Source: Bdellovibrio bacteriovorus
GTDB lineage: Bacteria > Bdellovibrionota > Bdellovibrionia > Bdellovibrionales > Bdellovibrionaceae
Assembly (NCBI RefSeq): GCF_001592735.1
Contig: NZ_LUKE01000005.1
Coordinates: forward strand, 79,245 to 143,244
Reading direction: 5' to 3'
Length of the DNA: 64,000 bases
Within the stretch, counting starts at the first letter, position 1. Every line of letters starts with the position of its first letter. The translations under genes were made by a program, and so were the position numbers. The notes beneath the pieces were generated by a model that made no database searches, had not been told where the DNA came from, and saw only the letters and a list, made by a program, of their open reading frames with translations. Positions 16,605 to 24,157 of the stretch are shown here, one piece after another.

Positions 16605-17066
16605 CCACTCAACCGAACTTACGGTTTTTAAATCCTCGCCATAAAATATTTTAGCGTTCACGGGCTCGTTCTTTAAAATTTTAGGCAGCCAGTACTTGGC
16701 ATCATCCCACATCTTTTCAAATGGAATTTGTGATTTCGCCACCCACTGGGGTTTGATCTCCGCCGTTTCGGTGGGCGTGCCCTGCCAATGGGTGCAGGTG
16801 AATATGTAAACGTCGTGATGCCAGCCGGAAGATTCAGGAAAGATAAACTCTACGCGTCCGCCCTCGTACAAATTCTTTGGATCTATAGTGACATGAATTT
16901 CTTCAAGCACCTCGCGACAGGCGGCCTCAATGACCGTTTCGCCAGCATCCACCTTGCCACCAATGCCTAGCATTTTGCCTTGGCCAAAGCCGGTTTTCTT
17001 AACCCCTAAAAGAACAAGGTCTCTCTGATCATCCACCAGAAAGACCAATGTCATTTTCTTTTTCAT
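16593..17066 (-). CDS. MTH1-like Nudix hydrolase (oxidised purine dNTP sanitation)
   Basis: 157 residues with a full Nudix box at 36-58 (GGKVDAGETVIEAACREVLEE). The C-terminal half matches human MTH1 unusually well: a GRVEFIFPES strand, DVYIFTC, GTPTETAEIKPQW and PFEKMWDDAKYWLP. MTH1 hydrolyses 8-oxo-dGTP and 2-OH-dATP, so this enzyme is predicted to clean the nucleotide pool. The Trp-Asp pair in MWDDA corresponds to MTH1 residues that recognise the base. Confidence 0.85.
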   Translation of the reverse strand: MKKKMTLVFLVDDQRDLVLLGVKKTGFGQGKMLGIGGKVDAGETVIEAACREVLEEIHVTIDPKNLYEGGRVEFIFPESSGWHHDVYIFTCTHWQGTPTETAEIKPQWVAKSQIPFEKMWDDAKYWLPKILKNEPVNAKIFYGEDLKTVSSVEWLKT

Positions 17067-17091
17067 AATCCCTATTCTGAAATCGCTGGTA

Positions 17092-17628
17092 CTAGTGTTG
17101 GCGATCTTCCAGATACTTTTCTAACTTATCAAAGGACTGAGACCAACCCTGAACACAATCTTTTTGCAGCTCGTTAGGAATCCCTTGCTGCGAAAGTTTA
17201 AATCGACTGCCGTTCGACCCCAAAGAAGCGAAATCAAAGGTAATATAAATCACCTCAGGCCAATGCCCGGGCATTTTAGCTTCTCTGGCCGAAATGGGAT
17301 TTCCTTTATCGTCGGAAAAATAGTCAGTCATCACGATGCGCTTATTAGGAATGATTTCTTCAAAACTTCCCGTCATACCGCCGCCACCTTGATGATAACC
17401 CTTCATGTTGAAAAAGTACTTTCCACCCTCTTCAAATTTAATTTCCACATGATCGGTGTACAGATCTTTGGGCCACCACCACACCTTCACCGCTTCTGCC
17501 GTGGTAAAAGCTTTAAAAAGATCTTCAACCGGAACATCAAAGTTCCGCACGATCTCTAGAAGTTTTGAATCCGGTGACGAGCCTTTATAATGAGTGGTCG
17601 GTGTGCTTTTAGCTGGGGATGATTGCAT
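17092..17628 (-). CDS. SRPBCC/AHSA1-family protein
   Basis: 178 residues, start set by AAGGAGATATT before the ATG. The SRPBCC helix-grip fold of the AHSA1 (activator of Hsp90 ATPase homolog) group is shown by IVRNFDVPVEDLFKAFTTAEAVKVWWWP, GGKYFFNMKG, GSFEEIIPNKRIVMTDYF and a final helix GWSQSFDKLEKYL. Bacterial members are mostly uncharacterised ligand-binding proteins. It lies 17 bp after three tiny genes on the same strand and is probably the last gene of that operon. Confidence 0.8.
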   Translation of the reverse strand: MQSSPAKSTPTTHYKGSSPDSKLLEIVRNFDVPVEDLFKAFTTAEAVKVWWWPKDLYTDHVEIKFEEGGKYFFNMKGYHQGGGGMTGSFEEIIPNKRIVMTDYFSDDKGNPISAREAKMPGHWPEVIYITFDFASLGSNGSRFKLSQQGIPNELQKDCVQGWSQSFDKLEKYLEDRQH

Positions 17629-17645
17629 AATATCTCCTTAATAAA

Positions 17646-17795
17646 TTACCGACTGGATGCCGGCGGAGTTTTTGTAGAGATCTTGCTCGTAGATCTTCCC
17701 GTTCCCGGGCCGGAATTCACACGGCCTTGAGGATTTTTGATCGCCTGTTCTTGTTTTACGTCATCAGCCTGGGATGATCGCGGATCTTTTTTCAT
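17646..17795 (-). CDS. 49-residue hydrophilic protein, third of a micro-protein trio
   Basis: ATG at 17795 with AAGGA nine bases upstream; the stop TAA lies at 17646-17648. The protein is Lys/Ser/Gly/Pro-rich without hydrophobic segments (begins MKKDPRSSQADDVKQEQ, ends TPPASSR) and is probably disordered. It starts one base after the stop of the preceding small gene. No family recognised. Confidence 0.6.
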   Translation of the reverse strand: MKKDPRSSQADDVKQEQAIKNPQGRVNSGPGTGRSTSKISTKTPPASSR

Positions 17796-17796
17796 T

Positions 17797-17967
17797 TTAA
17801 GGTCCTTGAACAGGGGTTCTTTTTTTATCGATTAAAACTTGCTGATGATCTTTGGCGTTTTGATTTTTTCCACCCTTATCACCCAGCTCACGATCGGCAG
17901 AACGTCCCGCCGGATTAGAGTTTAAAGAATTTTCCTGAACTTGATCTAATTCTTTTTTTGATTTCAT
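17797..17967 (-). CDS. 56-residue hydrophilic protein, second of a micro-protein trio
   Basis: ATG 17967 to TAA 17797-17799. It begins MKSKKELDQVQENSLNSNPA and contains GRSADRELGDKGGKNQNAKD. It is highly charged and Asn/Gly/Lys-rich, with no Cys and no hydrophobic stretch, as in hydrophilin-like stress proteins. It starts three bases after the preceding stop. The Shine-Dalgarno is weak, and coupling to the upstream gene is likely. Confidence 0.6.
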   Translation of the reverse strand: MKSKKELDQVQENSLNSNPAGRSADRELGDKGGKNQNAKDHQQVLIDKKRTPVQGP

Positions 17968-17970
17968 AAA

Positions 17971-18141
17971 TCACTTCTCTTTTCTGACGCCTTTAAATTT
18001 GGTCTCGCCTTTATTGTCGATGAATTGACCATTTTCTTTATTGCGTTTGGTGTATTGGTTCGAATCATCATGTTCGACTTGGGAGCGTTTTCTGACAGCG
18101 CCGTTACGATGATTGTCTCCGGATGGTTTATTTGTAGCCAT
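17971..18141 (-). CDS. 56-residue hydrophilic protein, first of a micro-protein trio
   Basis: ATG 18141 follows TAGGAGGTGCCC, a strong Shine-Dalgarno; the TGA is at 17971-17973. The sequence contains RKRSQVEHDDSNQYTKRN and ends KFKGVRKEK. Proteins of this size with an RSQ...Y.KR...G.F.D...KFKGVRKE pattern occur in many proteobacteria as uncharacterised small proteins, so this one is probably conserved. It heads a tight four-gene unit that ends with the AHSA1 gene. Confidence 0.7.
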   Translation of the reverse strand: MATNKPSGDNHRNGAVRKRSQVEHDDSNQYTKRNKENGQFIDNKGETKFKGVRKEK

Positions 18142-18283
18142 GGGCACCTCCTAGGAACATTATCAAAGCATCTGGATTTATTTTCTAGCCATAAGGGCCT
18201 GTTTCTAAACAGATCTGCCGCTGAACAAAGCGTTCGCTAAAAATTCGGAATTTTCTTAGATTTTAGCCGATGAAATTACCGTG

Positions 18284-19258
18284 CTATGCCTGGGTTTCGT
18301 TTAAAACCATTCGGTAATTTAAAATGAAAACCGAAATAATAATGATAGCCACCCCCACAAGTTGCGCGGGGCCAATGTGTTCGCCTAGCAAAATAAATGC
18401 GATCATCATCGCAAATGGAAGTTCGATTGAAGAAATAATACTTCCCAATCCAACACCCGTGATCGGGAAACCTTTGTTCAACATGATCGGGGGCAACACG
18501 GTCCCGAAGATCGCCACAAACAAACCGTAAGTAAGAAAAATACTAAAATCAAAACTTTTGCTGCTGGTAAATTCCGGACTTAAGATCTTAACGCCCCAAT
18601 AATAAGGTGCAATTTGGGTGACGATCGCAAAAATCAGAACGACCAATGCACCACCATAAAGCATGATCTGACTGCGCTTAATCGGAGGCAAATGCGAAGC
18701 AATGCTGCCAGTTGCCGCCATCGTCCCACTAAATGAAATCGCCGCTAACATCCCGAAGAAAAAACCACGTATATCAAGATGACCGGCCGAGGCATCTAGT
18801 GCATTTGTCGCCAGCACGGTTCCAAATAGAACTAAGACGACGGCGATAATTTTATCAAGGCTGGGCCAAGTTTTCTTAATAATGCTTTCAAACAAAACAC
18901 CCAACCAAATTGACTGCATCAAAAGCACCACCGCCACCGAGGCCGCGATATACTGCACGCTTAAATAATAAAGCACACTTGTAAAACCTAATGTCGTCCC
19001 CGCGGCCACTAGCTGGATATATTCAGACTTGGAAGGCTTAGGCGCGTTCTTAGAAAAAAACATCGCAAGCAAAGTAAGAATAAGTACTCCCCATCCGAAT
19101 TGCGCGACGGTGACTTCAGCGGTGGTGTGACCATGTTTGTAAGCAAGTTTTACGAAGGTCGAAAGCATCCCGTAACTTGATGACCCAATAAGAATCATCA
19201 AAATGCCCGAAAGCAATTTAGGGGATCGACTCGTTTGATTGGAACCTGCTTGATACAT
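18284..19258 (-). CDS. EamA/DMT-family transporter
   Basis: 324 residues with about ten transmembrane helices in two repeats of five, each resembling an EamA domain (ILIGSSSYGMLSTFVKLAYKHG in the first; FAIFGTVLPPIMLNKG...GSIISSIELPFAMMIAFILLGE in the second). The second-half motif with SSIELPFA and LLGE is typical of drug/metabolite exporters in the inner membrane. The substrate cannot be predicted. It is a single gene, with no terminator seen in the 140 bp below it. Confidence 0.85.
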   Translation of the reverse strand: MYQAGSNQTSRSPKLLSGILMILIGSSSYGMLSTFVKLAYKHGHTTAEVTVAQFGWGVLILTLLAMFFSKNAPKPSKSEYIQLVAAGTTLGFTSVLYYLSVQYIAASVAVVLLMQSIWLGVLFESIIKKTWPSLDKIIAVVLVLFGTVLATNALDASAGHLDIRGFFFGMLAAISFSGTMAATGSIASHLPPIKRSQIMLYGGALVVLIFAIVTQIAPYYWGVKILSPEFTSSKSFDFSIFLTYGLFVAIFGTVLPPIMLNKGFPITGVGLGSIISSIELPFAMMIAFILLGEHIGPAQLVGVAIIIISVFILNYRMVLNETQA

Positions 19259-19449
19259 ACACTTCTACCATCTGTTTTTGAGGGACACTCCCTCAAGATA
19301 GGTAGGCAACTATTGGCGGTAGTTGGTAGAGACGTTCAACCGAATTATGAACTTATACCCGGGTTATCTAGGACCCAATATACCTTAATTGATTGAATTC
19401 AGGCAACGGGATTTACTGTGAATGACTTAATACGAGCCGAATTCAGACC

Positions 19450-19869
19450 TTAAGGGAAAAGCTGGCAGACCACGTGAATGCGAAAAGCGTTTCCTTCTTC
19501 TTCAGACCCGACAGTCAAATTGATCGCCGTCACGGGGGTGAACAAAGGACTATCAAATCGCGCGACCTGGCTTTTAGATTTATTAAAAATCACAAGACTG
19601 ATTAACGTCGGACGGCCCATGTAAGTCGGTTCATCGGGATCATCCATTAAGTCTCTGGTCAATCCAGTTGTGACGGCGTAAGTAAAATCCGTCTGAGGAA
19701 TTTGACGAGTGACGCGCGTGTCTTGACGAAAGCTTTTCACCTCTTCCACAAGCTCTGTCACTTCAAGAGAGGTGGATTTATTCGTCAGATTGCTAGCGCA
19801 GCGCAAACTTGCCGCAAATGTGGACAAAGGCAAAAAAACAATTAAAGGGAAAACAAGAAGCTTTTTCAT
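19450..19869 (-). CDS. Exported protein, unknown function
   Basis: 139 residues with signal peptide MKKLLVFPLIVFLPLSTFAA. The mature domain is beta-rich with two Cys (in LRCASNL and at HVVCQLFP, the C-terminus), which could form a terminal disulfide. No catalytic motif is visible. This is a periplasmic or outer-membrane-associated protein of the small exported type that is common throughout this window. Confidence 0.75.
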   Translation of the reverse strand: MKKLLVFPLIVFLPLSTFAASLRCASNLTNKSTSLEVTELVEEVKSFRQDTRVTRQIPQTDFTYAVTTGLTRDLMDDPDEPTYMGRPTLISLVIFNKSKSQVARFDSPLFTPVTAINLTVGSEEEGNAFRIHVVCQLFP

Positions 19870-19950
19870 AAAGGGGGATTAATGGATTCCGTCCTCGTTG
19901 TCATCGGCTCTTTTCTAACTCGGCGCAGAACCGATGCGGTGGTGAAAAAA

Positions 19951-19980
19951 TCAAAAAAGCACCCGAAGGTGCCTTTTTGA
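19951..19980 (-). terminator. Rho-independent terminator
   Basis: Stem GGCACC / GGTGC flanked by A and T runs, loop TTCG on the minus strand. It lies just downstream of the small exported protein gene ending at 19994. Confidence 0.8.
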
Positions 19981-19993
19981 AGTTATTTAGAAG

Positions 19994-20293
19994 TTAGTAC
20001 ACATCCGCAGGCTGTGTAGAACTTCCCGGTCCGCCACGCTCTTGTTCCGCATCGCGGGCCGCACGTCGTTCTTGGGCCGCGGCTTTAATTTCATCCGCCG
20101 TCATGGACGTACCATATTTCGTATTGATGGTCGTCGTGCGCGTATTTACGTCAGACAATAATGAACTGTCGCTGGGAGTGTAAGTTGAAGAGGAAGAGCC
20201 GCTATTTGGAACTAATCCTGGGTGCTGCTCGCCTTCCCACGCAAATGATGTCGATGTCGCTGCTAGAACTAATGCACAGATAAGTGACTTCAT
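19994..20293 (-). CDS. Small exported Ser/Thr-rich protein
   Basis: 99 residues; AGGAGG six bases before the ATG. Signal peptide MKSLICALVLAATSTSFAWE. The mature part is Ser/Thr/Gly-rich (SGSSSSTYTPSDSS) and then helical and charged (IKAAAQERRAARDAEQER). It is probably largely disordered. It has its own terminator. Function unknown. Confidence 0.75.
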   Translation of the reverse strand: MKSLICALVLAATSTSFAWEGEQHPGLVPNSGSSSSTYTPSDSSLLSDVNTRTTTINTKYGTSMTADEIKAAAQERRAARDAEQERGGPGSSTQPADVY

Positions 20294-20391
20294 AAGACCT
20301 CCTAGTCTCTACAAAAACATTTTGCCATTAATGATGGTTTGATGGTCTTTTCTGACTAAAAACAAGGCCCCAATTTGTACAACTGCAGAAA

Positions 20392-20421
20392 AAAAAGCGC
20401 TATCGGTTGATAACGCTTTTT
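20392..20421 (-). terminator. Rho-independent terminator of the DTW gene
   Basis: Stem AAAAAGCGCTATC / GATAACGCTTTTT with one mismatch and loop GGTT, flanked by A and T runs. It lies 34 bp past the DTW-domain gene stop. Confidence 0.75.
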
Positions 20422-20454
20422 CAATTTTAATTTAAAAGATCTTTAGTCGCGAAA

Positions 20455-21072
20455 CTAAGACAAAATACCGCGGCCTTTTAAGGTCGCCTGCAGTTTTTTA
20501 TTGTACAGTTCTCTCAAGACATCCCCGACTTCTTTGCCTTCGATGATTCCAAAAGCCAAAGCAATGGCCTCAAGGGTTGCCATGCCTTCGCTGAAATGTT
20601 CTTTGCGCAAGTGATGTTGGGCGGTGTTTGCGCCACTGATTTTCACGCGAGGCACATGATTTAACTCTGGATGACGCGTGTTGAGTTTGCTTGCTTGGCG
20701 CCAGTTTCCGTCGGTCACGATCAACTGAATCGGTTTTTGTGGTTTAATAGTTTCCAAATCCAATGCCTCATCGGCAGGAAATAAAACATAGGTTTCATAT
20801 TCAGGCATAAGCAATGAACTTAAATCCAAGCGCTCGGTCGTTTTCCCTCGCACATGAATTTCGGAATTAATCAGCGCTTGCGTCGCTAAGCGGCCCGTGT
20901 TTGTCGTGCGTTTTAATTCTTTGGCGTGAATGATTAAACTTAAACGCGTCTTAAGGTCTAATTTCGGAATAAAGGCGCAAATACACCGTTCGCGATGCAG
21001 GAAGCAGACAGGACAAGGATCCACAGTTTTTCGTTTGCGCTGAACAAATGTTTTTAACAACTTTTCTGCCAT
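20455..21072 (-). CDS. DTW-domain tRNA aminocarboxypropyltransferase-like protein
   Basis: 205 residues. Four N-terminal Cys (20, 23, 30, 32; CPVC...CIC) form a likely zinc site. The SPOUT-like DTW domain follows, with IIHAKELKRTTNTGRLA, VLFPADEA and VTDGNWRQASKL, in which the DTW signature reads DGNW. DTW proteins (E. coli TapT, human DTWD1/2) install acp3U in tRNA using SAM as the aminocarboxypropyl donor; that role is inferred here from family membership. AAGGGAG precedes the ATG. Divergent from the P1 peptidase gene. Confidence 0.85.
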   Translation of the reverse strand: MAEKLLKTFVQRKRKTVDPCPVCFLHRERCICAFIPKLDLKTRLSLIIHAKELKRTTNTGRLATQALINSEIHVRGKTTERLDLSSLLMPEYETYVLFPADEALDLETIKPQKPIQLIVTDGNWRQASKLNTRHPELNHVPRVKISGANTAQHHLRKEHFSEGMATLEAIALAFGIIEGKEVGDVLRELYNKKLQATLKGRGILS

Positions 21073-21215
21073 CTCCCTTTTAGAACTACTGAATTAATAA
21101 AAATCTGGCAATCGAATTTCCGAATTTGCCCGGATCTTTGCTTGATGATCGCAAAATTAAAACGCTATCATTTCTATTTGCTTGTCGAACAGGTACGTCA
21201 ACGGAAGGATATCGC

Positions 21216-22271
21216 ATGACACACAATTTTCGCCCCGGCCCTCGCAACAGCATTACGGACGTCGACTCCATTCGCGTGGGGCAAGCTGAGGACTCGAGTG
21301 TTTGGACCGGAACCTCGGTGATTCTTTTTGACTCTCCTGCGGTCGCCGGAGTGGACGTACGTGGCGGTGCGCCCGGAACCAGAGATACAGATGCCCTAAA
21401 CCCAAGTTGCCTGGTGGATCGCGTGGATGCCATTGTTCTTAGCGGTGGCTCCGTTTTTGGCTTGGGGGCTTCGGCCGCCGTCACTGATGCCTTGGCCGCT
21501 CGCGGAATTGGTTTCCCGATTGGACCAGCTAAAGCGCCGATCGTTCCCAGCGCCGTGCTTTTTGATTTGCTCAATGGAGGAAACAAAAATTGGGGCGATA
21601 AATCCCCTTACGCTGATCTGGGACGAGCGGCTTTAAATTCTGCCTCTAAAGATTTTAAATTGGGAAATGCGGGTGCGGGGTTTGGCGCTAAAGCCGGACC
21701 TTTTAAAGGAGGACTTGGAACCGCGTCGTCAATTTCTGGCGATGGTTTGCAAGTAGGCGCTATTGTTGCCGTGAACTGCGTGGGAAGTCCGCTTATGCCG
21801 GGCCAATCTTGTTTGTGGGCATGGCCCTTTGAGCAGTCCAACGAAATGGGAGGACAACCTTTGCCGACAGCGGCGATTGATTTCTCTTCTCCGCAAGAAG
21901 CTTGGACAGGATCTCCTTTAGACAGTCTCACAAATCAAGCCGGCGAAAACACCACGATTGGCCTTGTGGCAACGAATGCGAAGTTAACAAAAGCCGAAGC
22001 CCAAAGAGTCGCGATCATGGCGCAGGACGGATATACGAGATCCATTCGCCCCATACATACTCCGTTTGATGGAGACACCGTGTTTGCTGCGGCCATGGGA
22101 ACATGGGGCCAAGACATTGAGGCCCGCGCTGATTTAGTCAATCGTATTGGACTGGTCGCTGCAGATTGCTTAGCGCGTGCCGTAGGACGAGGCGTTTATG
22201 AGGCTTCGCCATTAGGAGCTTTGCCCGCGTATCGCGAAGTTCATGGATCTAAACTTCGCGCACGAAAATAA
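21216..22271 (+). CDS. P1-family (DmpA/NylC-like) N-terminal nucleophile hydrolase
   Basis: 351 residues from the ATG at 21216, which has GGAAGGAT upstream. Family traits are NSITDVDSIRVGQAED near the start, VDVRGGAPGTRDTD, VLSGGSVFGLGASAAV and LGNAGAGFGAKAG. The autocleavage site is readable as Asn245-Thr246 in GENTTIGLVATNA, where family precursors split to expose the Thr or Ser nucleophile. Members include DmpA aminopeptidase and NylC 6-aminohexanoate hydrolase; the natural substrate here is unknown. No signal peptide is seen, so the enzyme is cytosolic. Confidence 0.9.
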   Translation: MTHNFRPGPRNSITDVDSIRVGQAEDSSVWTGTSVILFDSPAVAGVDVRGGAPGTRDTDALNPSCLVDRVDAIVLSGGSVFGLGASAAVTDALAARGIGFPIGPAKAPIVPSAVLFDLLNGGNKNWGDKSPYADLGRAALNSASKDFKLGNAGAGFGAKAGPFKGGLGTASSISGDGLQVGAIVAVNCVGSPLMPGQSCLWAWPFEQSNEMGGQPLPTAAIDFSSPQEAWTGSPLDSLTNQAGENTTIGLVATNAKLTKAEAQRVAIMAQDGYTRSIRPIHTPFDGDTVFAAAMGTWGQDIEARADLVNRIGLVAADCLARAVGRGVYEASPLGALPAYREVHGSKLRARK

Positions 22272-22301
22272 TTCCTGAAAATTTAAAGGAGTCCGGAGGC
22301 C

Positions 22302-23301
22302 CTAAGGGGCCAGCGGTACACCCGGCTTAAAACCTAAAAGATATTTCACACAAGTCTCGCTATTGACAATAATCGATGAGGGGACCGCCAAGCCGGCCCA
22401 TTTATTTTCGTATTGTCCAAGTCTGTGTTTGCCCGTTTGAGGATCCACGTAAGGAACCTGTGACGATATCTGAATTTTTAATGGTTGAAATGTTATATAA
22501 TGTTTAGTCCCCGCACCCGCTTCGGCCGACACTTTTTGACAGAAGCTGCGCACGTTGGCCTCGTTAAAACCCCATGCCGTCATAGGACTATAACTTAAAT
22601 ACCCATATTCTTCCTTCACGAGGGTGATCTTAAAGTGATCGCCAGCCATCCCCATCCCCGCTGCATTTTCCATAAGTTTAAAACTTAGAAGCTGATCTGG
22701 AATATTAAACGCATCCACATCACGAGCTAAATCTTTAAACCAGCTCCAACCTTTGATCGTTGGTTCAAAATCACGAGAGAAAATAAAGCTTGTCGCCTTA
22801 CGGGCGAACACACTTTCTTGACGGAATGGCGTCGCAGTATGACCTCCGGAAGTGCTGGCTTTAGGTACAACTAATGCGTAAAAAGCCTCATGGAGGACCA
22901 ATGCAGCTTTGTTAGCATCGTCCATTTTCCGCCACACCCCATGATCAATCGTGATCATTTCTTGTTTGCTAGTTTTAAAATTTGAATGATTGAATTTCAA
23001 TAAAGGATGTGATGATCGGATCGTCCGCGTAAAGCTCTGATAATTTTGCCGATAACATCTTATTCGGAAAAATCGCCGGATCGAGCGCTTGGTTGACCGC
23101 ACTTTCAACATAGGGATTCAAAGCGACCCTTCGAAAATAGGGCGCTTTTTCTAATCCCGCCTCATAAAGATCAAACGAATAGGACCGCTCGCCCACCAAA
23201 ACGGCGTCTCCTCCATTGCCCTGATCGTTGCCGATCATTGCCGATGCCTGTGACGAAACTGTTGCTATTATCATAAAAGCGCTAATCCATAATTTTTTCA
23301 T
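22302..23301 (-). pseudogene. Exported HExxY-family protein, split by one base in a T run
   Basis: The first part (23301 to 22975) encodes a signal peptide and GNDQGNGGDAVLVG...FDLYEAG. It stops at TTT-TAA (22980-22975). The frame that continues (KTSKQEMITIDHGVWRKMDDANKAALVLHEAFYALVVP..., to 22302) joins it cleanly if one T of the run at 22977-22980 is dropped. The whole would be about 330 residues and resembles the lipoprotein at 47364-49538 in its WxxMDxxNKxAL..HExxY/F segment. The frameshift may be a true mutation, an assembly error or a programmed +1 shift at the stop. The start overlaps the regulator stop (ATGA). Confidence 0.75.
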
Positions 23302-24047
23302 TTTGCCCTGCCTGTTAATGGAAATAATTGAATACATATTTTATATACTTCTTTTTTTTTGCCGGACTCCATCACGCGGGTGAAATCACGGCGAAAATTC
23401 TTAATCATTTTTCTTGCATCATTTAAACGGTCTGGATCAAAACACAAAGTCATCGCCGTGAAGTCACGGCGTTCGACCGGGACACTTTCCAGTGCGTCGG
23501 TGATGAGTTCGATATTTTGACGATTGGCCTTTTTTAGCGCGGGAGTCGCAATTTCCGAGATAGCTTCAAACTGCTCGCCCGTGGTTCGCACCTCGCCCGT
23601 AACTTTGGACTTTTCAAGCATCCCTAGGCGTAGAAGGCGTTCTAAAGCTTCTTCGGTGAGTTTCTTAGAAAGCCCCAGCCGTTCAGCGATCCAAGGTGCC
23701 GTTCCCTTAAAATCTTTTGTTTCAGCCAAACTTAAAATCGCATAATAGTGCCACTCAGAAATTAGATGAAAAGTGTCCATGTCTAGAGACTTGTACTTAG
23801 AAGCTTGGGGGCGTTCTTGGGCTTCTAAAAGCCCAGCAATTTCAGCGGGGGACTTATCTAAGCCGCTTAATATTTTTTGAGCAGTCTTTGCCGTCAGGGG
23901 TCGTTTGCCCGAAAGTACTTCAGACACCGCGGCTTGCGAAACCCCAATCTTTTTTGAATAAGAGCGCATCGAATAACTCGGATTTCGAGCCTGAGCCTTC
24001 ACAAATTCTTCTAGTAAAATAAGTCTTATCTTTTCCATCTGTTTCAT
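23298..24047 (-). CDS. TIGR02147-type transcriptional regulator
   Basis: 249 residues. The N-terminal helix-turn-helix (YSMRSYSKKIGVSQAAVSEVLSGKRPLT) is followed by the family's distinctive WHYYAILSL...IAERLGLSKKLTEEALERLLRLGML core, about 90-150, and the MTLCFDPDRLNDARKMIKNFRRDF region. TIGR02147 proteins are abundant in Bdellovibrio and Fibrobacter and are presumed DNA-binding regulators. The stop shares four bases (ATGA) with the start of the exported protein gene, so the regulator and its likely target are co-expressed. Confidence 0.85.
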   Translation of the reverse strand: MKQMEKIRLILLEEFVKAQARNPSYSMRSYSKKIGVSQAAVSEVLSGKRPLTAKTAQKILSGLDKSPAEIAGLLEAQERPQASKYKSLDMDTFHLISEWHYYAILSLAETKDFKGTAPWIAERLGLSKKLTEEALERLLRLGMLEKSKVTGEVRTTGEQFEAISEIATPALKKANRQNIELITDALESVPVERRDFTAMTLCFDPDRLNDARKMIKNFRRDFTRVMESGKKKEVYKICIQLFPLTGRAK

Positions 24048-24157
24048 GGAAAAGGATGTACCCGCTAGAGGAGCGCGATGTCCACCATTTTTGAATCAAA
24101 GTGATTCAAAATACTGAATCACTTTGTCTTTTTCAAGATCACAGCTGCAATAGCAGG

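Noticed and set aside
21086..21586. 166-codon minus-strand frame opposite the P1 peptidase
   Set aside because: Antisense to a clear family match; Pro/Ser/Thr-rich composition typical of shadow frames.
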